Shown: in pieces, positions 17,261 to 24,723 of the stretch
Numbering within the stretch: position 1 is the stretch's first letter
Layout: every line of letters starts with the position of its first letter
NCBI GenBank assembly: GCA_963793645.1
Contig: CAWCAW010000006.1
Coordinates: 558,001 to 622,000, forward strand
DNA: 64,000 bases
Direction: 5' to 3'
Source: CAWCAW01 sp963793645
Lineage (GTDB): Bacteria > Actinomycetota > Acidimicrobiia > Acidimicrobiales > UBA8190
Made by a program: the position numbers and the translations under genes
The notes under the pieces: generated by a model
The model's database searches: none
Told to the model about the DNA's origin: nothing
Seen by the model: only the letters and a program-made list of their open reading frames with translations

Positions 17261-17887
17261 ATGCGAACACGACGCTTGCTCGCTCTGTCTGTCATTGGTG
17301 CTGTCGTTGTCGCCTGGGGTGCGGCAGCGTCTGCGCACAGCTTAAGCATCCCTTCATTGCTTGCACAGAGCTCGACCTGTCAAAGAGGGATCTTTACGGG
17401 GAGCCACGGATACGGTGTAACGACGTTCGCAACGGGGATACCGGCAGGAGCTTTCGGGACCAACCTCTGCGATAGCACATTCGGCTTCGCGTTTGACGGC
17501 CGGGGAAATGTCTACGTCTCAGATCAGTACAACGGAAATCTCTATCGGTTCCCACCGTCGGGAGGGTCGGCCGGACCGTCGACCTATCTGGGCCACGGGT
17601 TAGGAGGAGGCGCCTACGAACTTGCTTTTGGGCGTGGGGGTTAGCTCTATGGCATCGAATCTGCCCCCGGCGGGAACGTCGCCGCTGGCAGTGTTGTGCA
17701 ACTGGACCCACAGTCCGGCGCCGTCATTCGTGTAGTGACCAACTCGCTCTTTCTTCCCACATGGCTCGCCGCTGATCCGCTCACGGGGGATTGTACGAAC
17801 GCAAAGACAACATCTGATCTCCGGGGAGATGCGCCACGACTAATCCACGGTCCGTGTCGAGAACCAATGACTTCAGCTCGCGCGTAA
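17261..17887 (+). pseudogene. Secreted NHL/SMP-30-like beta-propeller protein, interrupted and truncated
   Basis: Begins with a signal peptide (MRTRRLLALSVIGAVVVAWG, cleavage near ASAHS) and continues with NHL-type strand motifs such as FGFAFDGRGNVYVSDQYNGN. An in-frame TAG at 17642-17644 stops it at 127 residues; the same frame continues coherently beyond it (LYGIESAPGGNV, VVQLDPQSGAVIRVV, TWLAADPLTGD) to about 17795 and then becomes unrelated sequence up to a stop at 17887. Intact relatives have several more propeller blades. So it carries both a nonsense codon and a 3' loss. A GGAGGGGG ribosome site precedes ATG 17261. Confidence 0.65.
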
Positions 17888-17987
17888 GCGAGATTTCTTT
17901 CGCGGCGGCGGCACTTTCGCACGACACAACTGGGTGACTCAATTCATATTGGTGCAGCCAAGTGAGCGGATTAGACCAGTCGTTCAT
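17781..17987 (-). pseudogene. N-terminal remnant of a YbaK/EbsC-type aminoacyl-tRNA deacylase
   Basis: On the minus strand, ATG 17987 opens a frame reading LTWLHQYELSHPVVSCESAA and then RELKSLVLDTDRGLVVAHLP, ending GDQMLSLRS. This pattern resembles the first half of YbaK/prolyl-tRNA deacylase-like proteins (the VPYELxxHP opening, the KTLVLxT strand and the LPGDxxLxLR strand). It then runs into unrelated sequence and stops at 17781, so the C-terminal half of the fold is lost. It meets the truncated NHL gene tail to tail near 17795-17815. Family assignment is from memory of motifs and is tentative. Confidence 0.4.
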
Positions 17988-18291
17988 ACGTGGTTCGCCG
18001 ACACTGACGGTCCGAGTTGCGATTGGAATCATCGGCGGGCTGATCAACACTTAATAACCAGCTGTCGGCACGAGATAGAGCAGGCCACTCCACGTGGCGG
18101 ACTGTATATCAATCAACTCCGACGAAATAATAGTTGTCCTGCGAAGAACCTCGGCCGTCGACCGCCCTGGCAACGGATGGTGATCAAAGTCCCAACCGAT
18201 GTGTTTGGCACGGGGATCCGCCCGAGCAGCGTGCTCGACTCTGCCCTAACCTTGAGGGTGTCCTGCTGTTCCTTTTCTCAAGGGAGGCGCA
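17988..18291. other. Gap without recognisable gene
   Basis: Lower GC than its surroundings (for example a TTAATAACC run near 18050). It carries no frame with a recognisable protein, no tRNA and no convincing terminator. It lies between decayed genes and the DUF1059 gene, so it may be further eroded sequence. Confidence 0.4.
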
Positions 18292-18471
18292 ATGGTCAGG
18301 AAGATCGCCGATTGTCGGGAAATGCCCAGCGAGAGTGGTTGCACGCTGACGATCGCGGGAGAGGAAGAAGAGGTCGTGCGAGCGGCCGCCATGCACGCTG
18401 CCGACGTGCATGGACACCCGAATGGCCCTGAATTGCAGGGCGAGATCCGGGCCATGCTCCGAGACGAGTAG
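18292..18471 (+). CDS. DUF1059 family small protein
   Basis: A 59-residue protein. It has the DUF1059 pattern: MVRKIADCREMPSESGC near the start, an acidic LTIAGEEEEVVRAAAMHA helix and the DVHGHP turn; family members are usually 55-65 residues with two cysteines in this position. A strong GGGAGG ribosome site (18283-18288) is just upstream of ATG 18292. The function of DUF1059 is unknown. It ends 34 bases before the SnoaL-like gene in the same direction, so the two are probably co-transcribed. Confidence 0.8.
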   Translation: MVRKIADCREMPSESGCTLTIAGEEEEVVRAAAMHAADVHGHPNGPELQGEIRAMLRDE

Positions 18472-18505
18472 ATGGTTCCGCCGTACGTCCGGTAGGGAAG
18501 CCACT

Positions 18506-18844
18506 ATGGATCCAGTCGCGGTCATCGAGGCGTTCGGAGCCGCCTGGGTGGAGCACGACCTGGACCGAGCCATCGAGCTCATTACCGACGACTGCGTGTT
18601 CGAAACCACGGACCCGGCGCCAGACGGCACGCTGTATGTGGGCAAGATCGCCATTCGCAAAGCGTGGGGACCGATCTTCGAAGACCACGCGTCGCGCTTT
18701 GACGTCGAAGAGACTTTCGCCGCTCGGGACCGTGTCGTACAACGTTGGCGCTACAGCTGGGAAGGTGGACACGTGCGCGGGGTTGACCTGTTCCGGGTGC
18801 GGGACGACAAGGTCGCAGAAAAGCTCTCCTACGTGAAGGGCTGA
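18506..18844 (+). CDS. SnoaL-like / NTF2-superfamily protein
   Basis: A 112-residue alpha+beta cone protein: AVIEAFGAAWVEHDLDRAIELITDDCVFE is the characteristic N-terminal helix-strand unit, followed by YVGKIAIRKAWGPIFEDHA and the VDLFRVRDDKVAEKLSYVKG C-terminal strand. Such proteins act as small isomerases, hydratases or ligand-binding proteins. No substrate can be read from sequence. A TAGGGA ribosome site lies just upstream of ATG 18506, and the gene forms a pair with the DUF1059 gene. Confidence 0.8.
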   Translation: MDPVAVIEAFGAAWVEHDLDRAIELITDDCVFETTDPAPDGTLYVGKIAIRKAWGPIFEDHASRFDVEETFAARDRVVQRWRYSWEGGHVRGVDLFRVRDDKVAEKLSYVKG

Positions 18845-18970
18845 TCTCCAACCATCAAGAATTCGGGCATTTCATCTTTCAAACGGCCGCCCGACGAGGG
18901 TGCCGTCGCTTTGTTCCGCGCCGTGCTCGCTATGAGAACTCAGCCGTGCAAAATATCAATGCCGAATTTC

Positions 18971-20032
18971 TCACTCTCGACGCCCCAGCATCCAGCGCCC
19001 GATTCTCCCTGGGTCAGAAGCGATCACTCGCTGGGCGCCCCGAATCCACCTCGATACTGGCATCTTCCGTTGCAGCAGGTCCTTGGGACCATCCTCTGGG
19101 ATCGCCGGAGACCGCCTGACGCTACGACCCGAGCCGCCGTAGGAAAAGACCAGCCTGACTCGTCGTGGGGCGTCTTCAAGCAGGAAGAATCCCATTCCTA
19201 ACAACACCAGCCCGGCTCCGATCGCGGTCAGCGATAGGTCGCCCCTCCCAAATCCGGTGGATGCCAAAGCGCCGGACGACGGTGCGGCGGCATCTGGATT
19301 GGCAGACGACGCGGTAGACGGGCCACCCGGTGTCGTCGAGATCAGGGCGCCGATTAATGGTTGGGTGGTGGGACTGGTACCTGGGTTGGTGATTGGGCTC
19401 CGAGGCGCCACCGTGGTCGTTGGACTGCTCACCGTTGTCGTAGACGTGGTAGCTGTTGTCGTAGGGGTGGTGGATGTCGGTGTCGACACGCCTGTTGTGG
19501 TGGTCACCGTTGCTGAACAGATCGCCGCGTAATCCGGTGCCGTCCCCGGTGGCGGATCAGTCGGATTACCGGCACCCGGATTCTCAAACTTCCAACCCTC
19601 AACGTCACAATCTTGGCCCTGCGTGTTGCATGTGTGAACAAGACCGCTCGCCCCAGCATTGGAATACATCCAAGACCCGGAGTCTCCATGCCAGTAGGAC
19701 CAGTAGATATAGCGGCCATCAACCGCCTGCCCGCAGCCCGTGGCGGGGACTCCGGCGATCGAACACAAGAGGCCACTGTCGTTGTAGGTGGGAGCAGTCT
19801 CGTTCTCTTGCTGTGTGAATGCCGCGAGCGCGGCATACTCGTTGTCCGTGCTTGGCACCTTGACGCACGCGGTCTTGACGTTTCCGCCACCAAGATCGAC
19901 AACGAACGCCACGCTCACATCGGCAGCCGCCGCGGCCGCGGTCTTGAACAGCACCAAAGCGCCGGGTCCGCCCAGCGCCAATACCACGGACCCCGCCGCA
20001 ATCAGGGAGACGGCTCCTACCCGCTTTTTCAT
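18971..20032 (-). CDS. SCO2322-like secreted protein with LAxTG-type C-terminal sorting signal
   Basis: A 353-residue exported protein. Signal segment MKKRVGAVSLIAAGSVVLAL to about residue 37; then a ~130-residue folded domain with paired cysteines and the pattern GRYIYWSYWHGDSGSWMY ... VEGWKFENPG, which matches what I recall of the SCO2322 family that accompanies toroid proteins and ECF transporters in Streptomyces. A long Thr/Ser/Pro linker follows, then LASTG and a hydrophobic helix (about 270-290), fitting class E sortase substrates (LAxTG). About 60 extra residues after the basic stop-transfer are unusual. It is third in the toroid cluster and 85 bases after the previous gene. Confidence 0.7.
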   Translation of the reverse strand: MKKRVGAVSLIAAGSVVLALGGPGALVLFKTAAAAAADVSVAFVVDLGGGNVKTACVKVPSTDNEYAALAAFTQQENETAPTYNDSGLLCSIAGVPATGCGQAVDGRYIYWSYWHGDSGSWMYSNAGASGLVHTCNTQGQDCDVEGWKFENPGAGNPTDPPPGTAPDYAAICSATVTTTTGVSTPTSTTPTTTATTSTTTVSSPTTTVAPRSPITNPGTSPTTQPLIGALISTTPGGPSTASSANPDAAAPSSGALASTGFGRGDLSLTAIGAGLVLLGMGFFLLEDAPRRVRLVFSYGGSGRSVRRSPAIPEDGPKDLLQRKMPVSRWIRGAQRVIASDPGRIGRWMLGRRE

Positions 20033-20117
20033 GGAAGCTCCTTCAAAGGTGGCCGAACGAAAACGGCCCAGCCGCCGGGTCCTGACGCCGACGGCCAGAC
20101 CGTTCGTCCGGTTCTGC

Positions 20118-21467
20118 TCAGGTCGTGATCGACAGCACCTTCCAGGCGATGTGGTCGGTGCGGGGGCTTGCAGTCGTCTTGGTGTCGGTCACCTCGACGG
20201 TAAAGGTTGAAGTACCCGCCGTCCGGGGCTTACCGGAAATGACTCCCGTCGACTTGTGCAGGGTAAGCCCACTGGGCAACGTCCCTGAGCCCTTCAGCAC
20301 CGTCCAGGCGTAGGGGGCATTGCCCCCGGTGGCGCCCAGCGTCGCGCTGTAGGCCTCGTGTATGGCCCCGGCTGGAAGCGAGGTTGTGGTGATGGCTAGG
20401 TTGAAGGGGAACACCACTTCCGCCGCGGCGGGCACAGCTTCGTAGGTGGCAAGCATGTTGGCACCGCTGATGCCGGGAAAGGTAAAAGCACCCGCGTCTG
20501 AGCCCGAAGTCAGCTGAAAAGATTCCAGGGTCGCTACCGGGTTCATGGTTCCGTGGTCGAACTTGGCGATGGTGGGTGTCTTGCCCAAGGCCAAGATGGC
20601 TTGGATCACAAGGGCTGTGGAATCGGGGTCGCTCGACTCGGGAGCTCCAGGGGCATTGGGTTCATATGTCCACCCGCCATCGCTGTCTTGTCCATGGGCG
20701 ATGAACTTGAGGGCCTTGGCTGCATCCGAGGCGCCGAGGTCTCCCTGAGCCGACAGGCCCTGAATCGCCAGCGCGGTCGAGTTGGTGTCCGGCCCTTCGT
20801 AGTCCGCCGGAGATCCATTGCAAGGGTTGTACGTGTTCTCGTAGCTGGTCCAACCACCATCGGGACACTGCTCGGCGTGCAACCAGGAGTCAGCCGAGCT
20901 GATCTGCGTACCGCTCGTGACACCGACCCCGGCCAACGCCGCAAGCGCAAGGCCCTGGTTGTAGACACCGGCGTTGTAATCATCGACCTGAGCCTCGGTT
21001 CCGAAAAGTCCGGCATCCACCCCTGACGTCTGCTCCGTCTCGAGCAGGCGATTCACCAGGTTCGTCCCGCCAAAGTCGGTCACGCTCGCACCAAGTGCGT
21101 GGGCGTCGAGGATTAGAAGCGCAAGTTGTCCAGGACCATCCGAACCGTCCTGCGAGACATACGTGTCGACATTGCTCTCCATGTAGGAAAGGGCCGCCGA
21201 AGCCCCCGCAGGATCAACCCCGGCACTGGCGAGGGCCAGGATCGCGTTGGCCGTTGAAGACAGGTCGGCACCAGGTCCGGAGGACGACGGAATGTAGCCC
21301 TGCGGCGTGAGCTGGTTACCCAACCAGGTGGCGCCCTGCTGAGCCGATGAAGTCTGGGGAAGGGCTGGTTGTGAGGATGCTGCCTGGGCTGTCACCGGTG
21401 CCGCGACAACAGCGAACGCCAAGCAGGCCCCGAGGGTCGCTGGCGCCAAGATGCGCTTGATGGACAT
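20118..21467 (-). CDS. Secreted alpha/alpha-toroid (prenyltransferase/squalene-cyclase repeat) protein with C-terminal Ig-like domain
   Basis: A 449-residue exported protein. Signal peptide to about residue 30 (ATLGACLAFAVVAAPVTAQA), then ~320 residues of toroid repeats with motifs GPGQLALLILDAHALG, YNQGLALAALAG, CPDGGWTS, EGPDTNSTALAIQGL, DSDGGWTY and DPDSTALVIQAIL, as in the barrel domain of transcobalamin and in squalene-cyclase-type repeats. The last ~90 residues (SLPAGAIHEAYSATLGATGG ... LPSGLTLHKSTGVISGKP) are a putative-Ig (He_PIG) domain. A cobalamin riboswitch lies in its leader, pointing to corrinoid binding. ATG 21467 is preferred; 21482 is an alternative. Confidence 0.8.
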   Translation of the reverse strand: MSIKRILAPATLGACLAFAVVAAPVTAQAASSQPALPQTSSAQQGATWLGNQLTPQGYIPSSSGPGADLSSTANAILALASAGVDPAGASAALSYMESNVDTYVSQDGSDGPGQLALLILDAHALGASVTDFGGTNLVNRLLETEQTSGVDAGLFGTEAQVDDYNAGVYNQGLALAALAGVGVTSGTQISSADSWLHAEQCPDGGWTSYENTYNPCNGSPADYEGPDTNSTALAIQGLSAQGDLGASDAAKALKFIAHGQDSDGGWTYEPNAPGAPESSDPDSTALVIQAILALGKTPTIAKFDHGTMNPVATLESFQLTSGSDAGAFTFPGISGANMLATYEAVPAAAEVVFPFNLAITTTSLPAGAIHEAYSATLGATGGNAPYAWTVLKGSGTLPSGLTLHKSTGVISGKPRTAGTSTFTVEVTDTKTTASPRTDHIAWKVLSITT

Positions 21468-21482
21468 GGGAATGTGCCTCAT

Positions 21483-21504
21483 TTCCGGGGCAAAAGACCC
21501 GGAA
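21483..21504 (-). promoter_or_regulatory. Hairpin near the ribosome site of the riboswitch-controlled gene
   Basis: On the transcribed minus strand TTCCGGG and CCCGGAA pair as a 7-base stem with a U-rich loop, ending about 16 bases before the preferred start codon and next to the GAGG ribosome site. It is well placed to be the expression platform of the upstream cobalamin riboswitch, either masking or exposing the ribosome site. No U-tract follows, so it would be a translational control. Confidence 0.4.
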
Positions 21505-21577
21505 CGCCCCCGATCCCTGCGGACACCGAGGCTCACCGAGTCCCTGCCCGCATTTCTCGACGGTTGGACTCAAATAC

Positions 21578-21674
21578 GTAGCTCGGCGGTATCCCGACTC
21601 GTGTCGAGCATTCACTCGAACACCTACGGTTGCGGACCAGTGCCGGATTTCGACCGACTTCCCCGATGAACTAC
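21578..21674 (-). promoter_or_regulatory. Cobalamin riboswitch
   Basis: Read on the minus strand, the leader carries the conserved cobalamin aptamer core in order: GGGGAAGTCGGT, GAAATCCGGCACTGG, the junction CCGCAACCGT, a variable hairpin (GTTCGAG/CTCGAC), and the B12-box-like segment GAGTCGGGATACCGCC. The ends GTAGTTC and GAGCTAC pair (seven pairs, one G-U) to close the element. The 3' end is about 110 bases upstream of the start of the toroid gene at 21467. Recognition rests on the canonical GCAAC and the AGTCGGGATACCGCC block, which few other elements share. It should repress the downstream genes when cobalamin is plentiful. Confidence 0.85.
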
Positions 21675-21804
21675 CTGTTGTTGTGCTGCTGCGCGAAAGA
21701 TAACAGAAGCACCCGCTGTCTGCCCAGGAGACGGGTTGAGCAGCAAATCACCTGCTTGACGGGCTCCTGCCACAACGATCGAAGGGTTTACACGGCACGT
21801 TTAC

Positions 21805-22893
21805 TCAGTGCTCCTTGAACTTTGGGGCCCAGGGGAATGACAGTTCCATGAGTGCCGGCACGGCCTGGTACGTGGCAATGAGGTTGGCGCCTGACCCCGC
21901 CGGCGGGTAGTAGAAGGCTCCGAGATCGCTTCCGGACGCGAGTTTGAACGACAGCAGCGCCGACACCGGGGTGGCTGAGTGCTTGGCAAAAGGAGCGCCG
22001 GTCGGTGACATGCCCGCGGCAAGCAACGCCTGGATGGCAAGAGCCGTGGAATCGGGGTCAGTGACGGGATTGGGCCTGTTGTTCGGGTAATACGACCATC
22101 CGGCATCGGCGTCCTGGGCGCTTTTCAGAAACGAGATGGCGGCAGAAGACACGGTCGGGGTCAGTTCCCTTTGAGCCACGAGCCCTTGCACCGCCATCGC
22201 AGTCGAGTTCGTGTCTGGTCCGTCACCTCGGGAGGGCGAGCCGTTGCAGGAGTTGAGCGCAGTATCCGGAAGCGTCCACCCGCCACCTGGGCACTGTTCG
22301 CCCACGAGCCAACGGACAGCGGCTCGTAGCGCGTCGGTGTGACGCGAGCCCGCCGCGGCCAGGGCGGCCAAAGCGAGTCCCTGATCGTAACCTCCCGCCG
22401 CGTCGTCGCTGAGCTGTGTCTCAGTCCCGAATAGGCCCGCGTCAGGACCGTCGGCCTGCTGCGTCGCCCAAAGACGCGTAACCAGATTCGAGTCGACCCC
22501 TTGAGGCCGGATTCCCAACTCGACAGCATCGAGAATCAAAATGGCGATCTGTCCGGGTCCATCCGCCCCGTCCACGTTCACGAACGTGTCGGCTTTTGCC
22601 TCGAGGTAGTCCATCGCAGTGCGCGCTTCAGAAAGATGTGTGTTGGCAGCCGTCAAAGCGAGGACGGTCTGCGCCGTCGCTGAGAGGTTGGCATGTGTGC
22701 CACTTGGATCGGGAACGAACCCCTCGGCATTAATCTGTTTTGCCAGCCAACCCGCCGCATTGCGGGCTACCGCGACTTGAGTGGGAACCTGTGCGGTTGG
22801 CCGGCCTCCTGGCTGCGATGGACCGCAGGCTGCGAGCAGTGCCAGCGACGCTGCACACGCCGCTACTGTCAAACGGCCAACCGGGATCATCAT
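21805..22893 (-). CDS. Alpha/alpha-toroid (squalene-cyclase repeat) lipoprotein
   Basis: A 362-residue paralogue of the toroid protein at 20118-21467 without its Ig-like tail. The N-terminus is a lipoprotein signal (AACAASLALLAACGPS; lipobox LLAACG). Toroid motifs match the paralogue in order: ANLSATAQTVLALTAANT, ADGPGQIAILILDA, DAGLFGTETQ, YDQGLALAALAA, CPGGGWTL, DGPDTNSTAMAVQGL, DADAGWSYYP and DPDSTALAIQALL. ATG at 22893 (or 22890) follows AGGAAG. It lies upstream of the riboswitch, so it is either expressed from its own promoter or read through into the riboswitch. Likely a surface ligand-binding protein. Confidence 0.78.
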   Translation of the reverse strand: MMIPVGRLTVAACAASLALLAACGPSQPGGRPTAQVPTQVAVARNAAGWLAKQINAEGFVPDPSGTHANLSATAQTVLALTAANTHLSEARTAMDYLEAKADTFVNVDGADGPGQIAILILDAVELGIRPQGVDSNLVTRLWATQQADGPDAGLFGTETQLSDDAAGGYDQGLALAALAAAGSRHTDALRAAVRWLVGEQCPGGGWTLPDTALNSCNGSPSRGDGPDTNSTAMAVQGLVAQRELTPTVSSAAISFLKSAQDADAGWSYYPNNRPNPVTDPDSTALAIQALLAAGMSPTGAPFAKHSATPVSALLSFKLASGSDLGAFYYPPAGSGANLIATYQAVPALMELSFPWAPKFKEH

Positions 22894-23145
22894 TACTCGC
22901 TTCCTAGACCGCAAGCTCAGGAGCGCCCGTCGCGTCGAGGTCGAAAAAGATCTGCGAACGAGCGCGAGCATCCGACCGGCTTGCCCTTTCGATGGCGCCA
23001 CTGTTGCTTGGGAAAGTCAAGGTACACCACCAATCCTGGGATTCGCCCCCAAGTTTCGTAACCTGGCTGAGGCCACACCTCGACGATGGCGGAGCAGTCA
23101 AAGATGCAATCCTTATACGCCACCAGATATCGGGAGCAGGTGCCC

Positions 23146-23526
23146 ATGAGCACGAACGGTCAAACAATAGAGATCATCGGCTGGGAAGGGCCATGGGAGG
23201 AAGACGACCCCGACGCCAACTTCAAGTCCGATGTCGCCCTTTACTCCCACATTGACCCGATGAGAACCATTGGCGGACTCGCCGGCGCAATGGGTATCCC
23301 CGAGGGCGCCATCGTGCACTACGTACTGGCCAAATGGGCCTCCGCCGGTGGCGGTGGACTGCTCGAACTAGGACCGTCAATGATCCACCGACTCTGGGGT
23401 GTCTTTGAAGAGGCCGAGAGTTCGGGAACTGACGCGGCCCGCCTTGTTGCCTACGAGCAACTTCGCCAGATGATCTCTTGGCTGCGCCTACCCCTCGTCA
23501 CACGTGGTGAAGAGTCCGGCTACTGA
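23146..23526 (+). CDS. Uncharacterised actinobacterial protein (resembles DUF6027)
   Basis: A 126-residue soluble protein with no signal peptide: IIGWEGPWEEDDPDANFKSD at the N-terminus, a helical middle (IGGLAGAMGIPEGAIVHYVL) and LLELGPSMIHRLW, then a helical tail with LRQMISWLRLPL. I associate this pattern with an actinobacterial family of unknown function (DUF6027, from memory). The region around residues 38-58 could be a small helix-turn-helix, which is speculative. ATG 23146 follows GGGAGCAGG. It is divergent from the toroid lipoprotein gene and convergent with a secreted-protein gene. Confidence 0.65.
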   Translation: MSTNGQTIEIIGWEGPWEEDDPDANFKSDVALYSHIDPMRTIGGLAGAMGIPEGAIVHYVLAKWASAGGGGLLELGPSMIHRLWGVFEEAESSGTDAARLVAYEQLRQMISWLRLPLVTRGEESGY

Positions 23527-23541
23527 CCGAGATGGCCCCGA

Positions 23542-24231
23542 CTAAAGGATTCCTACGCTGTTGTTGTCGTCGAAGGTGGCCGAGCTCACCGTCTGATCGG
23601 CGGAGCATCCCGTGGCGATAGCCGAAGAATCGGTTGGATCGAAGTAGGCCGTGATCTGGTTGAGCGACTTCTCCACGTACAGGCCCGTTCCCGCTTTGCC
23701 GACGAAGTTGAAGCCCACTTCGTCGTCCGTGTTCACGGCCCATGAGTCGCTCTTGCTGGTGAATACCGAGGTTCCGCTGATACCACTCCCCGCCCACGCG
23801 ACATCGAATACGAGGCTCTTGGCGTCTTTCAGCGTGGAACTCCCGGGAGCGCTTCCGCTGAAGGTCGGGCAATAACCCGTCGCATAGGTTTTCACGCCGC
23901 TGACTTTTCCGACGCTGATGGCCGGGATCGTGACGACCATCGTCGGCACGGTGCCATGGCCCGGAGCGCCGTCTTGAGCCGCCGAGAGACATCCACTGAA
24001 CTTCCCGCTCGAAATTGTCATCGTCGTGACGGCAGAGCGATCGGTGGTGTCGGTTCCTGCCTTCGTCAACGGGGGACTGAACGTCACCGTAGCGTCGAGC
24101 TTGCACACAACTGGATACGCGGGAGATGACGCGCCGGCGAACGTGCTCGGCGCCGTCAAAACAGCAAAGCTCGTGACGGGCAGAACGACTGCCACGAGAC
24201 CCCCGACGAGGATGGATCTACGAACCCGCAT
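23542..24231 (-). CDS. Secreted protein of unknown function
   Basis: A 229-residue protein with signal peptide (MRVRRSILVGGLVAVVLPVT, cleavage near residue 32, TFAGA). The mature part is beta-rich, contains four cysteines (VVCKLDA, FSGCLSA, TGYCPTF, ATGCSAD) likely forming two disulfides, and many Ser/Thr. I recognise no family. It ends 15 bases from the convergent DUF6027-like gene. Secretion and disulfides are read from the sequence; function is unknown. Confidence 0.7.
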   Translation of the reverse strand: MRVRRSILVGGLVAVVLPVTSFAVLTAPSTFAGASSPAYPVVCKLDATVTFSPPLTKAGTDTTDRSAVTTMTISSGKFSGCLSAAQDGAPGHGTVPTMVVTIPAISVGKVSGVKTYATGYCPTFSGSAPGSSTLKDAKSLVFDVAWAGSGISGTSVFTSKSDSWAVNTDDEVGFNFVGKAGTGLYVEKSLNQITAYFDPTDSSAIATGCSADQTVSSATFDDNNSVGIL

Positions 24232-24667
24232 GTGAACCCCTTTGTTCCGGCGCCGACGTCCCCAAGATGAGACGTGTTTGGAGCTTAGTCATCTGGATCC
24301 TTGCTTTCCCGGGCCGAGCGAATGCGATTGGGGCCGGATCCCTCTCGACGAAAGCAAGAGCAGCCAGTCGAGATGGTGAATCAGCCTTTAAGGCGCCGTC
24401 GCTAACGCAGATTGCCCCGGATGAACGACGAAGGAAGTGAACGCGAAGAGCGGGCCAAGGTCAGTTCGGCGAAGAACCTCCACCAGTCCGGTTGGAGGGA
24501 TACAGAGCCGGAAACCTTGCTGTGCGGGCGTGTCATGCAGCGCAATCTCGTTACACAATTCCGCCGCAATGTTTCGTCTTCTCACCTACTGCTGGCACCC
24601 GACTAGCCACGAGCCGTAGTTCATCTATTTTGATGATTTCCGTACCATTCGTCGGTGCGCGGACAAT
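24232..24667. other. Gap without recognisable gene
   Basis: About 440 bases between divergently transcribed secreted-protein genes. Short frames have no recognisable protein content. A short inverted repeat (CCTCCA ... TGGAGG, near 24478-24499) is the only structure I see, and GC is lower than in the flanking genes towards its right end, where the 15-base repeats begin. Confidence 0.4.
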
Positions 24668-24712
24668 GTCTTAAACAAACCAGTCTTAAACAAACCAGTC
24701 TTAAACAAACCA
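24668..24712 (+). repeat. Three perfect tandem copies of a 15-base repeat
   Basis: GTCTTAAACAAACCA occurs three times head to tail without a mismatch, ending 11 bases before the ATG of the IPT/TIG gene and directly followed by the GGGGGG ribosome site. The unit is A+T-rich against a G+C-rich background. It could be a binding-site array, a phase-variable promoter spacer, or, being a multiple of three and in frame, part of a longer coding start (LKQTS repeats). Confidence 0.85.
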
Positions 24713-24723
24713 GGGGGGCACTA

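Noticed and set aside
22894..23145. A second cobalamin riboswitch upstream of the toroid lipoprotein gene
   Set aside because: The conserved GCAAC junction and the AGTCxGGATACC block are absent from this gap on the minus strand.
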